A stretch of 64,000 nucleotides of DNA, taken from the NCBI GenBank assembly GCA_035576005.1, contig DATLXH010000109.1, forward strand, positions 49,839 through 113,838. The letters are read 5' to 3'. The notes under the pieces are model-generated. The model had not been told where the DNA came from, ran no database searches, and was given only the letters and a program-made list of their open reading frames with translations. Each line of letters opens with the position of its first letter. Positions within the stretch are counted from its first letter, which is position 1. The position numbers and the translations under genes are program-made. This document shows positions 55,460 through 64,000 of the stretch, one piece after another. The DNA comes from DATLXH01 sp035576005 (GTDB taxonomy: Bacteria; Acidobacteriota; Thermoanaerobaculia; Gp7-AA8).

Positions 55460-56248
55460 CTACCGGATAATGCCCCGCGTTGCACTCTTCACAAACTCCA
55501 CCAGATACCTCGTCTCGGGGTAGAGAGCGAGCTCGTCGGAGATCCTGACCAGGGCCTCCTCGGCGCGCAGCTTCGAGCGAATGAGAATGCGATACGCCTT
55601 CTGCAGCGCATCGATCGTCTCCGGAGGGATTCCTTTTCGAGCAAGCCCGATGGAGTTGACCCCGTAGGTCTTGGCCGGTCTGCTACCGACCGTCTTCACG
55701 TACGGCAGGACATCCTGCGTTGCGACAGTGAAGCCGCCGATGAAGGCATGCTCCCCGACTCTGCAGAATTGGTGAACTGCCGAGAACGCGCCAATCGTGG
55801 AAAAGTCTCCGACCTCCACATGACCCGCAAGCGTCGCTGAGTTCGCGAAGATCACGTGCGAGCCCACCTGACAATCGTGTGCGACATGCGAGGAGGTCAT
55901 GAAGAAATTATGGGAGCCGATCTGTGTGACAGCGCCTCCGCCTGTTGTGCCACGATTGAGCGTGACGAACTCGCGAAAGGTATTGTCGTTACCAATCTTC
56001 AACTCGGTTCGCTCACCCTTGAACTTCAAGTCCTGCGGTTCTGTGCCGATAGAGGAATGACCGAAAAAGCGATTGCGCTCTCCGATTGAGGTCGGTCCCT
56101 CGATCCGGGTGAAAGGACCGACGACGGAACCAGCACCAATCGTGACCGGCCCGTCGATGATCGCGTAGGGACCGACGATCACGTCGTTGGCCAGTGAGGC
56201 TTCGCGACTGACGATGGCAGTTGGGTCTATGACCTGTCCCATCCTCAT
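55460..56248 (-). CDS. lpxA: UDP-N-acetylglucosamine O-acyltransferase
   Basis: This 262-residue left-handed beta-helix enzyme catalyses the first step of lipid A synthesis. The hexapeptide coils run from IDPTAIVSREASLANDVIVG to about residue 190. The catalytic His lies in FMTSSHVAHDCQVGSHVIFA, and HEAFI-type segment RVGEHAFIGGFTVATQDVLP is present. The C-terminal helices contain NSIGLARKGIPPETIDALQK. The ATG at 56248 overlaps the fabZ stop (ATGA); an ATG two codons on is also possible. Confidence 0.96.
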   Translation of the reverse strand: MRMGQVIDPTAIVSREASLANDVIVGPYAIIDGPVTIGAGSVVGPFTRIEGPTSIGERNRFFGHSSIGTEPQDLKFKGERTELKIGNDNTFREFVTLNRGTTGGGAVTQIGSHNFFMTSSHVAHDCQVGSHVIFANSATLAGHVEVGDFSTIGAFSAVHQFCRVGEHAFIGGFTVATQDVLPYVKTVGSRPAKTYGVNSIGLARKGIPPETIDALQKAYRILIRSKLRAEEALVRISDELALYPETRYLVEFVKSATRGIIR

Positions 56249-56682
56249 TTCGGGCGATCAACCATGACACTCATCAACTCCGCCTCTGCGACGACCACTC
56301 CGTCGACTCTCGCCTCACCCCGCAGTTTTGCCGTCGTCGCACGACTGTGGAGGACGGTCAACTCCAGGATCAGCTGATCGCCGGGAATGACCGGTTTCCT
56401 GAACCGAGCTTTGTCGATCGCTCCGAAATAGAAAAGCTTGTCTGCCCTGTCCGCCATCCCCATCAGAAAGAGAATGGCTCCGCACTGCGCCATCGCCTCG
56501 ATAATGAGGACGCCAGGCATCACGGGCGCGCCAGGGAAGTGACCCTGGAAGAATTGTTCATTCGCAGTCACGTTCTTGAGGCCGACCAGCCGTTTCTTTT
56601 CCTCGACCTCCAATACCCGGTCGACGAGAAGAAGTGGATAGCGATGCGGCAGCAGTTTCATGATTTCGTGAATCGTAAGCAT
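56245..56682 (-). CDS. fabZ: 3-hydroxyacyl-ACP dehydratase FabZ
   Basis: This 145-residue hot-dog fold enzyme has IMKLLPHRYPLLLVDRVLEV (active-site His), FFQGHFPGAPVMPGVLIIEA (with the catalytic Glu) and MAQCGAILFL. It dehydrates hydroxyacyl-ACP in fatty acid synthesis and competes with LpxA/LpxD for substrate, hence the common gene order. It starts two bases after the lpxD stop. Confidence 0.97.
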   Translation of the reverse strand: MLTIHEIMKLLPHRYPLLLVDRVLEVEEKKRLVGLKNVTANEQFFQGHFPGAPVMPGVLIIEAMAQCGAILFLMGMADRADKLFYFGAIDKARFRKPVIPGDQLILELTVLHSRATTAKLRGEARVDGVVVAEAELMSVMVDRPK

Positions 56683-56684
56683 CT

Positions 56685-57758
56685 CTATTCTCCTGGCTCC
56701 AATGTGTCGCTTCCCGTTCCAGCCTGGCGCGTGACATCGGAATCTAGGGCCCTGTTGCTTTCCCGCTCGAGAGTCTTCAACCGGTCGATGATCTCCGGCA
56801 AACGCCGAACGAGCGCCTGGGCTCGGAGATGATCTGCCATCGGTCTTGCGGGGCTTCCCGAGAGTTTCTGCGGACCTTCAAAACTCTTCATGACACTTGC
56901 TTGTGCGGCAACCTGCACTCCCGAGCCGAGGCTCACATGACCGGTCACGCCGACCTGTCCCGCGAGCACGCAGAAGTCTCCGATCTCGGTTGACCCCGCA
57001 ATCCCCACCTGCGCAACGATCAGGCAGTGCTTTCCTATCTTCACGTTGTGACCCACATGAACGAGGTTGTCGATCTTCGTCCCCTCGCCGATCACAGTTT
57101 CACCGAGAGCGGCCCGATCCACCGTCGAGCCTGCGCCGATCTCGACATCATCTTCGATTCTCACACTCCCGATCTGAGGAATTTTGTGATGCTTCCCGCC
57201 AGAAGTGGCGAAGCCGTAACCATCGGACCCGATCACGACCCCGGCATGAACGATACAGCGGGCTCCAATCTTCGTCGCGTGATAAATCGTCACGTTGGGA
57301 TGAATTACAGTTCCGTTTCCGATGGATGTGCCGGCGCCGACGAATACGCCGTCGAAGATCGTCACATCGTCTCCGATCACACAGCGCTCACTGATGGTGA
57401 CTCGCGCCCCGATCCTCGGGTTGCCGCCAATGCTCGCGCTGGCGTGGATCGTGGCGATACCTGAGATTCCTTGAGGTCCAGGCAGCTCGCTGAACCATCG
57501 TTCGAGTACTCGCGCCAGGGCAAGCTGCGGCTCCCCGACCCTGATCCAGCGGTCGGAGTCCCCGACAGCGTGGTGGCCGACGAGAGTGAGTGCCGCCCGC
57601 GTAGTTGCAAGCAGAGGCTCGAACTTCGGGTTGGATAAAAAGGTCAGGTCATCCTCGCCCGCCTCTCCGATGGGTCGCACGGCTGTCACAGCACGCTCGC
57701 GATCTCCGGTGAAGGTTCCCTCGACGAAGTCGGCGATTTCTCCAGCGGTAACCCTCAT
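56685..57758 (-). CDS. lpxD: UDP-3-O-acylglucosamine N-acyltransferase
   Basis: This 357-residue acyltransferase catalyses the third step of lipid A synthesis. An N-terminal uridine-binding domain (FVEGTFTGDRERAVTAVRPI, DDLTFLSNPK) precedes the hexapeptide beta-helix (ASIGGNPRIGARVTISERCV onward). The catalytic His is in NLVHVGHNVKIGKHCLIVAQ. The start is taken as 57758 (the ATG at 57761 is equivalent); the 50 residues of the longer frame are Ala/Arg-rich and partly R5 DNA. Confidence 0.94.
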   Translation of the reverse strand: MRVTAGEIADFVEGTFTGDRERAVTAVRPIGEAGEDDLTFLSNPKFEPLLATTRAALTLVGHHAVGDSDRWIRVGEPQLALARVLERWFSELPGPQGISGIATIHASASIGGNPRIGARVTISERCVIGDDVTIFDGVFVGAGTSIGNGTVIHPNVTIYHATKIGARCIVHAGVVIGSDGYGFATSGGKHHKIPQIGSVRIEDDVEIGAGSTVDRAALGETVIGEGTKIDNLVHVGHNVKIGKHCLIVAQVGIAGSTEIGDFCVLAGQVGVTGHVSLGSGVQVAAQASVMKSFEGPQKLSGSPARPMADHLRAQALVRRLPEIIDRLKTLERESNRALDSDVTRQAGTGSDTLEPGE

Positions 57759-57848
57759 CATCGCGCGGCGCATTGTAGCAGCGGCATCACGAGAACATTG
57801 CTGGCGGACACTCGCCCCCATGGCATCGCGGCGCTCAAACCTGCGGAG

Positions 57849-57992
57849 GCGAAGCCTTTGGAGTGCGGCCGCCGCAGCTGCCGCTTTCTGTGTCCCATCG
57901 CAAGACACCCCCGCAATGTCTATCGGTCGGATCTACGCGGGTTCGAAACAAAATCGGCAGCTGCGGCTGCCGCACTCCAAAGCTTCGCTCAC
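57849..57992. repeat. Inverted pair of R5 arms
   Basis: GGCGAAGCCTTTGGAGTGCG followed by GCCGCCGCAGCTGCCGC at the left faces GCGGCAG-type CGGCAGCTGCGGCTGCCGCA followed by CTCCAAAGCTTCGC at the right, with about 60 bases between. One further arm is at 61970-62031. It lies between lpxD and ompH. Confidence 0.7.
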
Positions 57993-58093
57993 GCGCAACA
58001 AGAAAGCCTCCTGCGGCGATTGTTTCCCTACGCGTGAACGCGCCCCGAATCCCGGCGCTCGAAACCTGCGTAGAGGCGAAGCTCCCACGCAAC

Positions 58094-58121
58094 AAAAAAG
58101 CCTCCCGTGGGGAGGCTTTTT
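58094..58121 (-). terminator. Terminator downstream of ompH
   Basis: AAAAAGCCTCCC pairs with GGGAGGCTTTTT around GTG. The stem has A and T runs on both sides, so it can terminate in both directions. It begins about 20 bases after the ompH stop. Confidence 0.85.
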
Positions 58122-58140
58122 CGAAAGCTTGAATGGTGAA

Positions 58141-58695
58141 CTATTTTTTAACAGGCGCGGACGCTGGTGTCGCTGCTGCCGGTGCTGCATCGTTGAATCG
58201 TTTGACCACTACATCAGTGATGTCGATGGCCTCCGACGCGTAAACGAGTCCCGACTCGAACTTGTTGAAAATGGCGGCGAAGCCCATTTCTTTTCCGATA
58301 GTGTTGATCACCGGGAGAATCCGTTTTTCCAGCTCGCCGAGTGCACGGTCGCGCGCCTCGGTCATCTCTCGCTCGGCGTCCTGTGCGGTTCGCTGAAGGG
58401 TGATCTTCTTGTCGGATGCCTGCTTCTGCAGGTCAGCAAGCTTGTCTTCGCTCAGGGAAAGCTTCTTCTGATTGAACTGCGATTCCAGCGATACAACTTC
58501 TTCGTTCATCTTCTGGATCCGCCCTGCCTTCTCGTCCTGGAGCTTCTTGAGATTGACGAATGCAGCCTTTCCAGCGGCGGAGTCGGCCAGCACCTTACGG
58601 ACATCAATCACAGCAAAACGCGCAGGAGCCGCGGTCTGCGCAAACATCGGAGCTGCGATTGCAGCTGCCAGGACAAACGGAATCACTCTTTTCAT
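58141..58695 (-). CDS. OmpH/Skp-family periplasmic chaperone
   Basis: This 184-residue protein has a signal peptide (MKRVIPFVLAAAIAAPMFAQ). A segment FAVIDVRKVLADSAAGKAAF forms the small trimer body, then a long coiled-coil tentacle (KKLQDEKAGRIQKMNEEVVS to about 120), and the rest of the body ending YASEAIDITDVVVKRFNDAA. Skp-type chaperones hold unfolded outer-membrane proteins. It is placed after bamA and before lpxD on the same strand, as in many diderms. The Ala/Pro-rich tail is extra. Confidence 0.93.
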   Translation of the reverse strand: MKRVIPFVLAAAIAAPMFAQTAAPARFAVIDVRKVLADSAAGKAAFVNLKKLQDEKAGRIQKMNEEVVSLESQFNQKKLSLSEDKLADLQKQASDKKITLQRTAQDAEREMTEARDRALGELEKRILPVINTIGKEMGFAAIFNKFESGLVYASEAIDITDVVVKRFNDAAPAAATPASAPVKK

Positions 58696-58778
58696 CGAAA
58701 TCTCCTTGTGGTGTCTACCTATGAACTTTGTATTGCGCCAGCTGCCGGTGGTTGCGGAAGCGGCTCGAATGCCCGGAA

Positions 58779-61163
58779 TTAGAAAGCACTGCCGAGGGTG
58801 AACTGAAACGCTGAGAATCGATCGTCTTCTCTTGGGTCAAGGTTGAAGGCATAGATGAACCGGAGAGGAAACTGGAATACCGGCAGGAAGATTCTCATCT
58901 CCGCGCCCGCTGAGTAACGCAAGTCGGAAGGATCCCATTTCTGCTCGAACCCGTAACCGTTGCCGGCGTCGGCGAACAGAACAAACCGTAGCGGGTCGTT
59001 GACACGATAGACGTACTCGAAGTTAAGCACATTGTATTTGTAACTGCCGCGCACGAAGTTGGTTCCCGGCTCCCGAGGACCGACACTCGAGCTGGAGAAC
59101 CCGCGGATGGACGACTCGCCTCCCACGTAGAAGAGCTCACCGGGTGGGACGCAGGGACGGCCACGGAATTTCACAAGATCTTCCGACACATTCGCGCAGT
59201 CCTTAGCCAGAGGGAAGATGCTTCCCGCCTCGACATTGAAACTAAGGATGCTCTTGCGGCTGATCGGCCGGAAGCGCGAGTAGTTGACCACGGGCTTGAG
59301 ATTGTTCACCGATCCGCCCAGAGGTCCGCCGGAGAAGCTCATCGAGACAGACGCCCTGGCGCCTCGCGAGGTGTCGAACGAGTTATCACGCGAGTCGTAC
59401 CGGTACGACGGAATGATCGCCGAGGTGATGTACGTGAAGTCCTGAATGAGCGGAAGGGGAATGTTGCCGTTCTCATCCGGCGGCGGAGCGGATTCGCCGA
59501 AGTTGTTGGTCCGGTCATAGCCATACAGCAGTGAGACGCTCTCAAAACGACCGAGACGGTAGCCGTACGCAAGCGTTGCCCCTTTCGATCGGGTTTCAAA
59601 ACCACCCGTAATGCTGGGGAACGTCGTCTGCCGGTCAAAGATCGAAACTCCGAAGCTGTTGGGCGTGTCGAGGAACCAGGGATCGGAGTAGCTGAGGCTG
59701 AAAAAGTTCTGCCGTCTTCCTCTCTGGAAGCTGACTCCGAAGTTTTCACCCTCGCCCAGGAAGTTGCGGGTCGAGAACTGGAACTGTCCGAAAAATCCGT
59801 AGGTCTCGGAGTAGCCGCCTCCAAACTGTACGTCGTTCTTGCCTTCCTCCTGCCCTTTGATACTGATGTCGACCGTCTTGGTTTCCTGGTTCACCTTGAA
59901 GTCGGGATTCTCTGTGACCTTGAAGTAGCCGAGCTGCCCCAGCTTGTAGACGCTCTGCTTGAACGTCTCCATATCCATGATCATCCCTTCCTCGAGGAAC
60001 ACTTCGCGACGCAGGACCTTGTCCTTTGTCGTGAGGTTACCGAGAAACTCAAGACGACCGAGCTTGAACTGGTCGCCTTCAAAAACCTGGATGCTCACGT
60101 CGACGACGTTGTTCTCTTTTTCCTGATACTCCGGGTTGACGTACGCGTAGATGTATCCACGCCGGCGGTACGCCTCGTCAAAAACATCAAGACGGCTCTG
60201 AATCGGCTTGCGGCGCAAAGTCTCGCCCTTCTTGATTGGCCAGTTACCGATGATCTGCTCTTCGGTGAACACCGTGTTCCCTGTGACCTTGACCTCGCCG
60301 AAGGTGTGAACGACTCCTTCCTTGACCGGAATCGAAAGCTTCACGCGCGGTCGCTTTTTCGATCCGGTCGTGACGATTTTGGGATCGCCGAACTCGATGT
60401 CCTTGTAGCCATGATCGAGGTAGAGATTTTTGACCTTCTCCATATCCTCGTCGAGCTTCGACGGGGTATAGATATTCTTCTTCCTGATCCAGGTGTAGAG
60501 ATTGCTCGTCTTCACCTCTTTCATGGCGTTGCGAAGGCGGCGGTCTGAGAAACGCTGATTCCCTTCGAACCTGATCGAGGCGACCTTTGCCTTGATTCCT
60601 TCGTTGATTGTGAAGATGAGTTTCTGCTCGCCATCTTCCGACATCTTTTCCGAGAGTGATTCAACGGTTACCCCGTCGAATCCACCTTCGGCATACGCCT
60701 TCCGGATTGACTCGGTGGCGCGGCGGATCAGCGTCTGCTCGACAGAGCTTCCGACGTGGAGATCGATCTTGTCCTTCTCGAGTGCTTCCCCAATTTTTGT
60801 TGCCGTGAGGCTTTTGTTCCCTCGATACTCGACGGCTCCGATTCGTGGACGCTCCTGCACAGTGACCTTGACGACGACTCCGCCATCGCCACGCTCTCCC
60901 TCGATTTTGATGTCGTCGAAAAGGCCGGTCTGCCAGAGATTCAGAAAGTTTCGCTGGAGCGCTGCAGGGTCGTAGACCTCACCGGGCGAAATGCCGAGGT
61001 AAACACGGATCGTGTCGCTTGCGACTGAGGTATTTCCAATCACTTCAAAGCGTTCGATCTTCTGTCCGGCGAGGTTTGGAGACGAGGCGACGCCCTGTGC
61101 CGAGGAGACCTCAGCGCACAGAAACATTAAAAGTGCGAGCGCGGAAATGGCGATTCGGTTCAT
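58779..61163 (-). CDS. bamA: Outer-membrane protein assembly factor BamA
   Basis: This 794-residue protein has a signal peptide (MNRIAISALALLMFLCAEVS), five POTRA repeats (about 30-450; for example IERFEVIGNTSVASDTIRVY and FGEVKVTGNTVFTEEQIIGN) and a 16-strand barrel that ends in FQFTLGSAF with the terminal Phe of outer-membrane proteins. The SSIRGFSSSSVGPRE segment contains the RGF motif of the inserted loop. It is the core of the BAM complex. The longer frame to 61361 is rejected. No BAM lipoprotein gene is near. Confidence 0.97.
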   Translation of the reverse strand: MNRIAISALALLMFLCAEVSSAQGVASSPNLAGQKIERFEVIGNTSVASDTIRVYLGISPGEVYDPAALQRNFLNLWQTGLFDDIKIEGERGDGGVVVKVTVQERPRIGAVEYRGNKSLTATKIGEALEKDKIDLHVGSSVEQTLIRRATESIRKAYAEGGFDGVTVESLSEKMSEDGEQKLIFTINEGIKAKVASIRFEGNQRFSDRRLRNAMKEVKTSNLYTWIRKKNIYTPSKLDEDMEKVKNLYLDHGYKDIEFGDPKIVTTGSKKRPRVKLSIPVKEGVVHTFGEVKVTGNTVFTEEQIIGNWPIKKGETLRRKPIQSRLDVFDEAYRRRGYIYAYVNPEYQEKENNVVDVSIQVFEGDQFKLGRLEFLGNLTTKDKVLRREVFLEEGMIMDMETFKQSVYKLGQLGYFKVTENPDFKVNQETKTVDISIKGQEEGKNDVQFGGGYSETYGFFGQFQFSTRNFLGEGENFGVSFQRGRRQNFFSLSYSDPWFLDTPNSFGVSIFDRQTTFPSITGGFETRSKGATLAYGYRLGRFESVSLLYGYDRTNNFGESAPPPDENGNIPLPLIQDFTYITSAIIPSYRYDSRDNSFDTSRGARASVSMSFSGGPLGGSVNNLKPVVNYSRFRPISRKSILSFNVEAGSIFPLAKDCANVSEDLVKFRGRPCVPPGELFYVGGESSIRGFSSSSVGPREPGTNFVRGSYKYNVLNFEYVYRVNDPLRFVLFADAGNGYGFEQKWDPSDLRYSAGAEMRIFLPVFQFPLRFIYAFNLDPREDDRFSAFQFTLGSAF

Positions 61164-61415
61164 GGGAGCCAGTAGAAACCTCGATCCTGATGTAGGACGT
61201 AATGGGTGGAAAAACGTCACGCGGAGAGGGAACATCGAAAAAACGTGGCGCATTCTACCGAAACGGCCACTTACAGGGTTACCAGTGGTATCGCCCGCGT
61301 CCAGCGGGGAGGGGGCACTGGCCCCGACTCGTGGCCCGATACTGCCGCCGGCGCCCGACACCAGGCCTCCCCCCCCTCCCTCAGTCCAAAGAGCTGTTCT
61401 CGGAGGTTGTGCCTC

Positions 61416-61796
61416 TCAGGTATACGTAGCGATCCCGTTCCCGAACGACCAGTTCTCTTTTGTCACTTCCAGAAGAGAAATCAGGACATCATCTGGACGA
61501 ACGCCGGAGGAGAAGGCAAGGTTCCGTACGATCGCCTGATAGAGGTTCTTTTTGATCTCGACCGACCTGCCGGCGTTCAAAGTAATCTCGATGATCACCA
61601 GGTCGTTTCCACGCGCCACATTTCCGTATGAAGGATGTGCGATCAGCCTCGTGGCGGGCAATTCGATCAGGACTTGAAACTGATCGTCGGCCGGGACGTT
61701 CGCCTCGGCGACCAACGCTTCCTGGATCGCGCGACTCAGGCCGCTCAGATACTGCTCATCCTTCCCTTCCCTCAGGAACACCTTCACGAACGGCAT
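61416..61796 (-). CDS. Tautomerase superfamily protein
   Basis: This 126-residue protein begins MPFVKVFLREGKDEQYLSGL, with the N-terminal Pro needed as the catalytic base in tautomerases, followed by AIQEALVAEANVPADDQFQV. It repeats this half-fold in the second part (VIIEITLNAGRSVEIKKNLY with QAIVRNLAF). This matches long two-module members (about 125 residues) with a tautomerase or isomerase fold. The substrate is not known. Confidence 0.82.
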   Translation of the reverse strand: MPFVKVFLREGKDEQYLSGLSRAIQEALVAEANVPADDQFQVLIELPATRLIAHPSYGNVARGNDLVIIEITLNAGRSVEIKKNLYQAIVRNLAFSSGVRPDDVLISLLEVTKENWSFGNGIATYT

Positions 61797-61969
61797 AGCA
61801 TCATCTCCTCCGTCTCAACCACTTCTCAACAGGTCTGGCTCTGAGCCCAGCAAGCTAACTACTGGATCCACGAGGGAAAATCCCTGATCGCGGCGCGTGC
61901 TTGGGGCGAGGCTTCGAGACGCTACCGCTTTCGTCATCACACCGATGTCGGGTTGTGCACAATTCCTTC

Positions 61970-62031
61970 TTACGCAGGTTTGACACAAAAGCGGCAGCCG
62001 CGGCTGCCGCACTTCAAAGCTTCGCCCTTTC
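61970..62031. repeat. Single arm of R5
   Basis: AAAAGCGGCAGCCGCGGCTG, CCGCACTTCAAAGCTTCGCC matches the right arm at 57949-57992. It lies in the gap 61797-62096, which otherwise shows nothing. Confidence 0.65.
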
Positions 62032-62096
62032 CTCCGGCGCATGCACAGGGAAACTTCACCACGACCAGTCGTAGACATCACGTGTATTCTCTGCCG

Positions 62097-63836
62097 ATGG
62101 TGGGATTGTTCGACAGCGTCGTGGATCCAAAAGTCCATGCGTTACTCAGACGTGAGAGCGAGTTGCTCGTTCTGCTCCGAAGCATCCTGGAGAACGAACA
62201 GGTCGAAGAACGCAGGCGTGTCGATGAACTGCTTTCCGGACTCGAAGATCTTTTCACGATCGTAATCGTGGGCGAGTTCAACTCCGGAAAGTCATCGCTC
62301 ATCAATGCTTTGTTCGGTGAGCGTCTACGCACTGAGGGGCCGATCCCTGTGGACGATGTGATCTCGATCCTGCGCCATGGAGAGACATCGCAACGTTCGC
62401 TGTCGGACTTCGTCATTGAGCAGCATTACCCCATCGAGTTCCTTCGAAACATCACGCTCGTCGATACGCCAGGCACCAATTCGATCGTCCTGCGGCATCA
62501 GGAAGTGACCGAGGAGTTCATTCCCCGCGCCGATCTGATCCTGTTCATCACATCGATCGACCGCCCTCTTTCGGAGTCCGAGCGGCAGTTCCTGCAGTTC
62601 ATCCGCGACTGGGGGAAGAAGATTGTCTTCGTCGTAAACAAAATCGACACAAAGTCCGACGAAGAAGTGCTGGAAGTCGTGAACTATCTCAAAACGAACA
62701 TCAAGTCGATCTTCGACCTCGAGCCCCTGCTGTTTCCGGTGGCTGCCAAGCTCGCATTGCAAAGCAAACTGGGAGACGTGACGCCGCGGGAGTGGAACAA
62801 AAGCCGTTTCGAAGCACTCGAGGACTACATCTTCAAAGTCCTCTCTGAGAAGGAACGAATACGGATCAAGCTGCAAGCTCCGCTCGATACGGTTCTGAGC
62901 CTGTCGCGCAAGCAGTTTGCCCTTATCGAGTCACGCCGCCAGATTCTTCTTACAGACAGTGAAAAAATTCAGTCGATCACCAAGCAACTTGCTCAGGCGC
63001 AGGGCGACCTCGAGTCCAACTTCAAGCAGTTCATCGCCAGAGTGGACAACCTCATGATGGAGCTCGAGAGGCGAGGGGTCGATTTCCTCGAACGTTACAT
63101 ACGTATCGGGCATGTCATGCTGCTTCGCGATCCCTTGAAGTTTCGTGAAGAGTTCGAGCGGCAGGTGTTCCACGACTGGCAAAGCTCAATCGATCGCACG
63201 ATTCAAGAGTCTGTCGACTGGCTCGTCAAGCAGAACATGAAACTCTGGAACGACACGGTGGAGGTCTTTCATCGTCGTACTGGTAGCGACACATCCGAAG
63301 AGGAGCTCATCGGGAAGGTCGGCCGCGAGTTCGCCTACAACCGTGATGAGGTCTACTCGAGAATTAAAAGCGAAGCGACACGACGGATGCAAACCTACGA
63401 TGTCGGGATCGAGAGTCGGAAACTCATCGACACGTCGATGCAGGCCGTCTTCCAGTCGTTCGGCCTCGGCGCCGGCGCGCTGGGCCTCGGCTATCTCTTC
63501 ACGACAGCTTTCAGCAGCGTCGCTCTCGATGTCACCGGCCTCACCGCCGCGACCATGCTCCTGGTTACCAGCTTTCTCATCCTGCCGTACAAGCGAAGTA
63601 AGGCGAAGAGCGAGTTTCAGCGAAGGATTGAAGAACTGCGCGGACAACTCCGTGAGGCGCTCGGGAGAGAGTCATCTTCGGAAGTGGACCGGATGATTCG
63701 ACACATCAGCGGTGCATTCGACCCGTACCGCCGTTTCTACGCGCGTGAGTCTGAGAAGGTCGAAACGTTTGCCTCGAAGCTTGGCGAGATCGACCAGAGC
63801 GCAAGAAAGATCACCGCAGATATTTCGCAGCTCTGA
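62097..63836 (+). CDS. Dynamin-like GTPase with membrane segment
   Basis: This 579-residue protein has G1 GEFNSGKSS (59-67), G3 DTPG (123-126) and G4 NKID (181-184). A long helical middle region (about 270-480) has coiled-coil character. A hydrophobic hairpin follows (about 490-535; LGAGALGLGYLFTTAFSSVA and AATMLLVTSFLILP), with a helical end. The switch I Thr, usually in a PTT motif, is not visible (GPIPVDDVISIL). Bacterial dynamin-like proteins remodel or repair membranes; the partner is unknown. The upstream 48 residues of the longer frame come from repeat DNA and are rejected. Confidence 0.87.
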   Translation: MVGLFDSVVDPKVHALLRRESELLVLLRSILENEQVEERRRVDELLSGLEDLFTIVIVGEFNSGKSSLINALFGERLRTEGPIPVDDVISILRHGETSQRSLSDFVIEQHYPIEFLRNITLVDTPGTNSIVLRHQEVTEEFIPRADLILFITSIDRPLSESERQFLQFIRDWGKKIVFVVNKIDTKSDEEVLEVVNYLKTNIKSIFDLEPLLFPVAAKLALQSKLGDVTPREWNKSRFEALEDYIFKVLSEKERIRIKLQAPLDTVLSLSRKQFALIESRRQILLTDSEKIQSITKQLAQAQGDLESNFKQFIARVDNLMMELERRGVDFLERYIRIGHVMLLRDPLKFREEFERQVFHDWQSSIDRTIQESVDWLVKQNMKLWNDTVEVFHRRTGSDTSEEELIGKVGREFAYNRDEVYSRIKSEATRRMQTYDVGIESRKLIDTSMQAVFQSFGLGAGALGLGYLFTTAFSSVALDVTGLTAATMLLVTSFLILPYKRSKAKSEFQRRIEELRGQLREALGRESSSEVDRMIRHISGAFDPYRRFYARESEKVETFASKLGEIDQSARKITADISQL

Positions 63837-63859
63837 TTTCGTTTCATCTCACACGCGCA

Positions 63860-64000
63860 AGCCCGCATTTCTCACAGACCTTTGTCGTGAGACGGCGGAG
63901 AGTGGCCTGGATGCGAGGCGCACGGCGATTTTGCGACGAAGGCATAGTCGACACTATGTCAAGGAGCGAAATTGCCGTGCAACGAAGCAGACAGGCCGCT
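63860..64000. mobile_element. Second R2 MITE-like copy, cut by the window edge
   Basis: The first 141 bases of R2 are visible; 138 match the copy at 26540-26680, with three substitutions. The right end is beyond the window. The left flank lacks the CTAG seen at the first copy. Confidence 0.85.

Noticed and set aside
57762..57908. N-terminal extension of lpxD
   Set aside because: Ala/Arg-rich translation of R5 repeat DNA; the LpxD family begins at about 57758.
61164..61361. N-terminal extension of bamA
   Set aside because: A normal signal peptide starts at 61163; the upstream codons have no family match and would hide the signal.

Overview
The window looks like part of a chromosome from a GC-rich, diderm (LPS-making, BamA-containing), quinone-using bacterium. 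An acidobacterial or related lineage (for example Thermoanaerobaculia-like) is my best guess. The evidence is BamA, OmpH/Skp, LpxD, FabZ and LpxA, quinone-type PyrD, a UbiE/MenG methyltransferase, an ECF12-like sigma/anti-sigma pair and a PTPS-III-like enzyme. The taxonomic placement is inference; there is no rRNA here. All canonical genes read as intact.

Layout. (1) 1-1350: end of an unidentified gene, then a vapBC-type toxin-antitoxin pair lying between two direct copies of the rpoC 3' end and terminator. (2) 1355-14508, minus strand: the information-processing block read as tRNA-Thr(UGU), tRNA-Tyr, tRNA-Gly, tRNA-Thr(GGU), rpmG, tRNA-Trp, secE, nusG, rplK, rplA, rplJ, rplL, rpoB, rpoC. This is the classic order but without tuf. 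(3) 14657-25634: a membrane protein on plus, then a long minus-strand series rplM-rpsI, rpsB-tsf, pyrH-frr, ispD-ispF, gltX-pyrD, rlmB. (4) 25888-28999, plus: a second toxin-antitoxin pair, a 182-bp MITE-like element with perfect terminal inverted repeats, then menG/ubiE-folD-coaE with overlapping ends. (5) 29179-35533: a Met/Thr-rich lipoprotein, an alpha/beta hydrolase, RdgB, a SigR/RsrA-like redox pair, a membrane J-protein, a DUF1802 protein, a PTPS-III-like enzyme and a zinc-ribbon protein with a long RG/P-rich tail.

(6) 35734-43946, minus: a remarkable string in which a large Eco57I-like adenine methyltransferase, a SNF2-type helicase and a sigma-54 response regulator are joined by ATGA stop/start overlaps, followed by a DUF192 protein and a catalytically dead rhomboid with a cysteine cluster. 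The methylase-helicase pair is the best candidate for an undescribed defence or DNA-processing module. (7) 43988-49954: an AlkP-like membrane protein, ComEA, a ClpX-like ATPase without the zinc domain, RimI and NadK. (8) 50007-63836: lytic transglycosylase, amidohydrolase, PfkB kinase, MtnP, then an envelope block (bamA, ompH, lpxD, fabZ, lpxA, Gfo/Idh dehydrogenase), a tautomerase and a dynamin-like GTPase.

Intergenic regions carry at least five families of dispersed palindromic repeats, called R1 to R5 below. R1 is an element of about 175 bp with CCCTCTCCCC-type hairpins. R2 is the MITE-like element with 22-bp inverted ends. R3 is a small palindrome GGCCGGACATTCC-AATGTCCGGC. R4 is built on GACAGACA-AGTGTCTGTCCTA. 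R5 is built on GCGGCAGCCGCGGCTGCCGC. R2 copies at two places differ at only 3 of 141 positions, which suggests recent movement.
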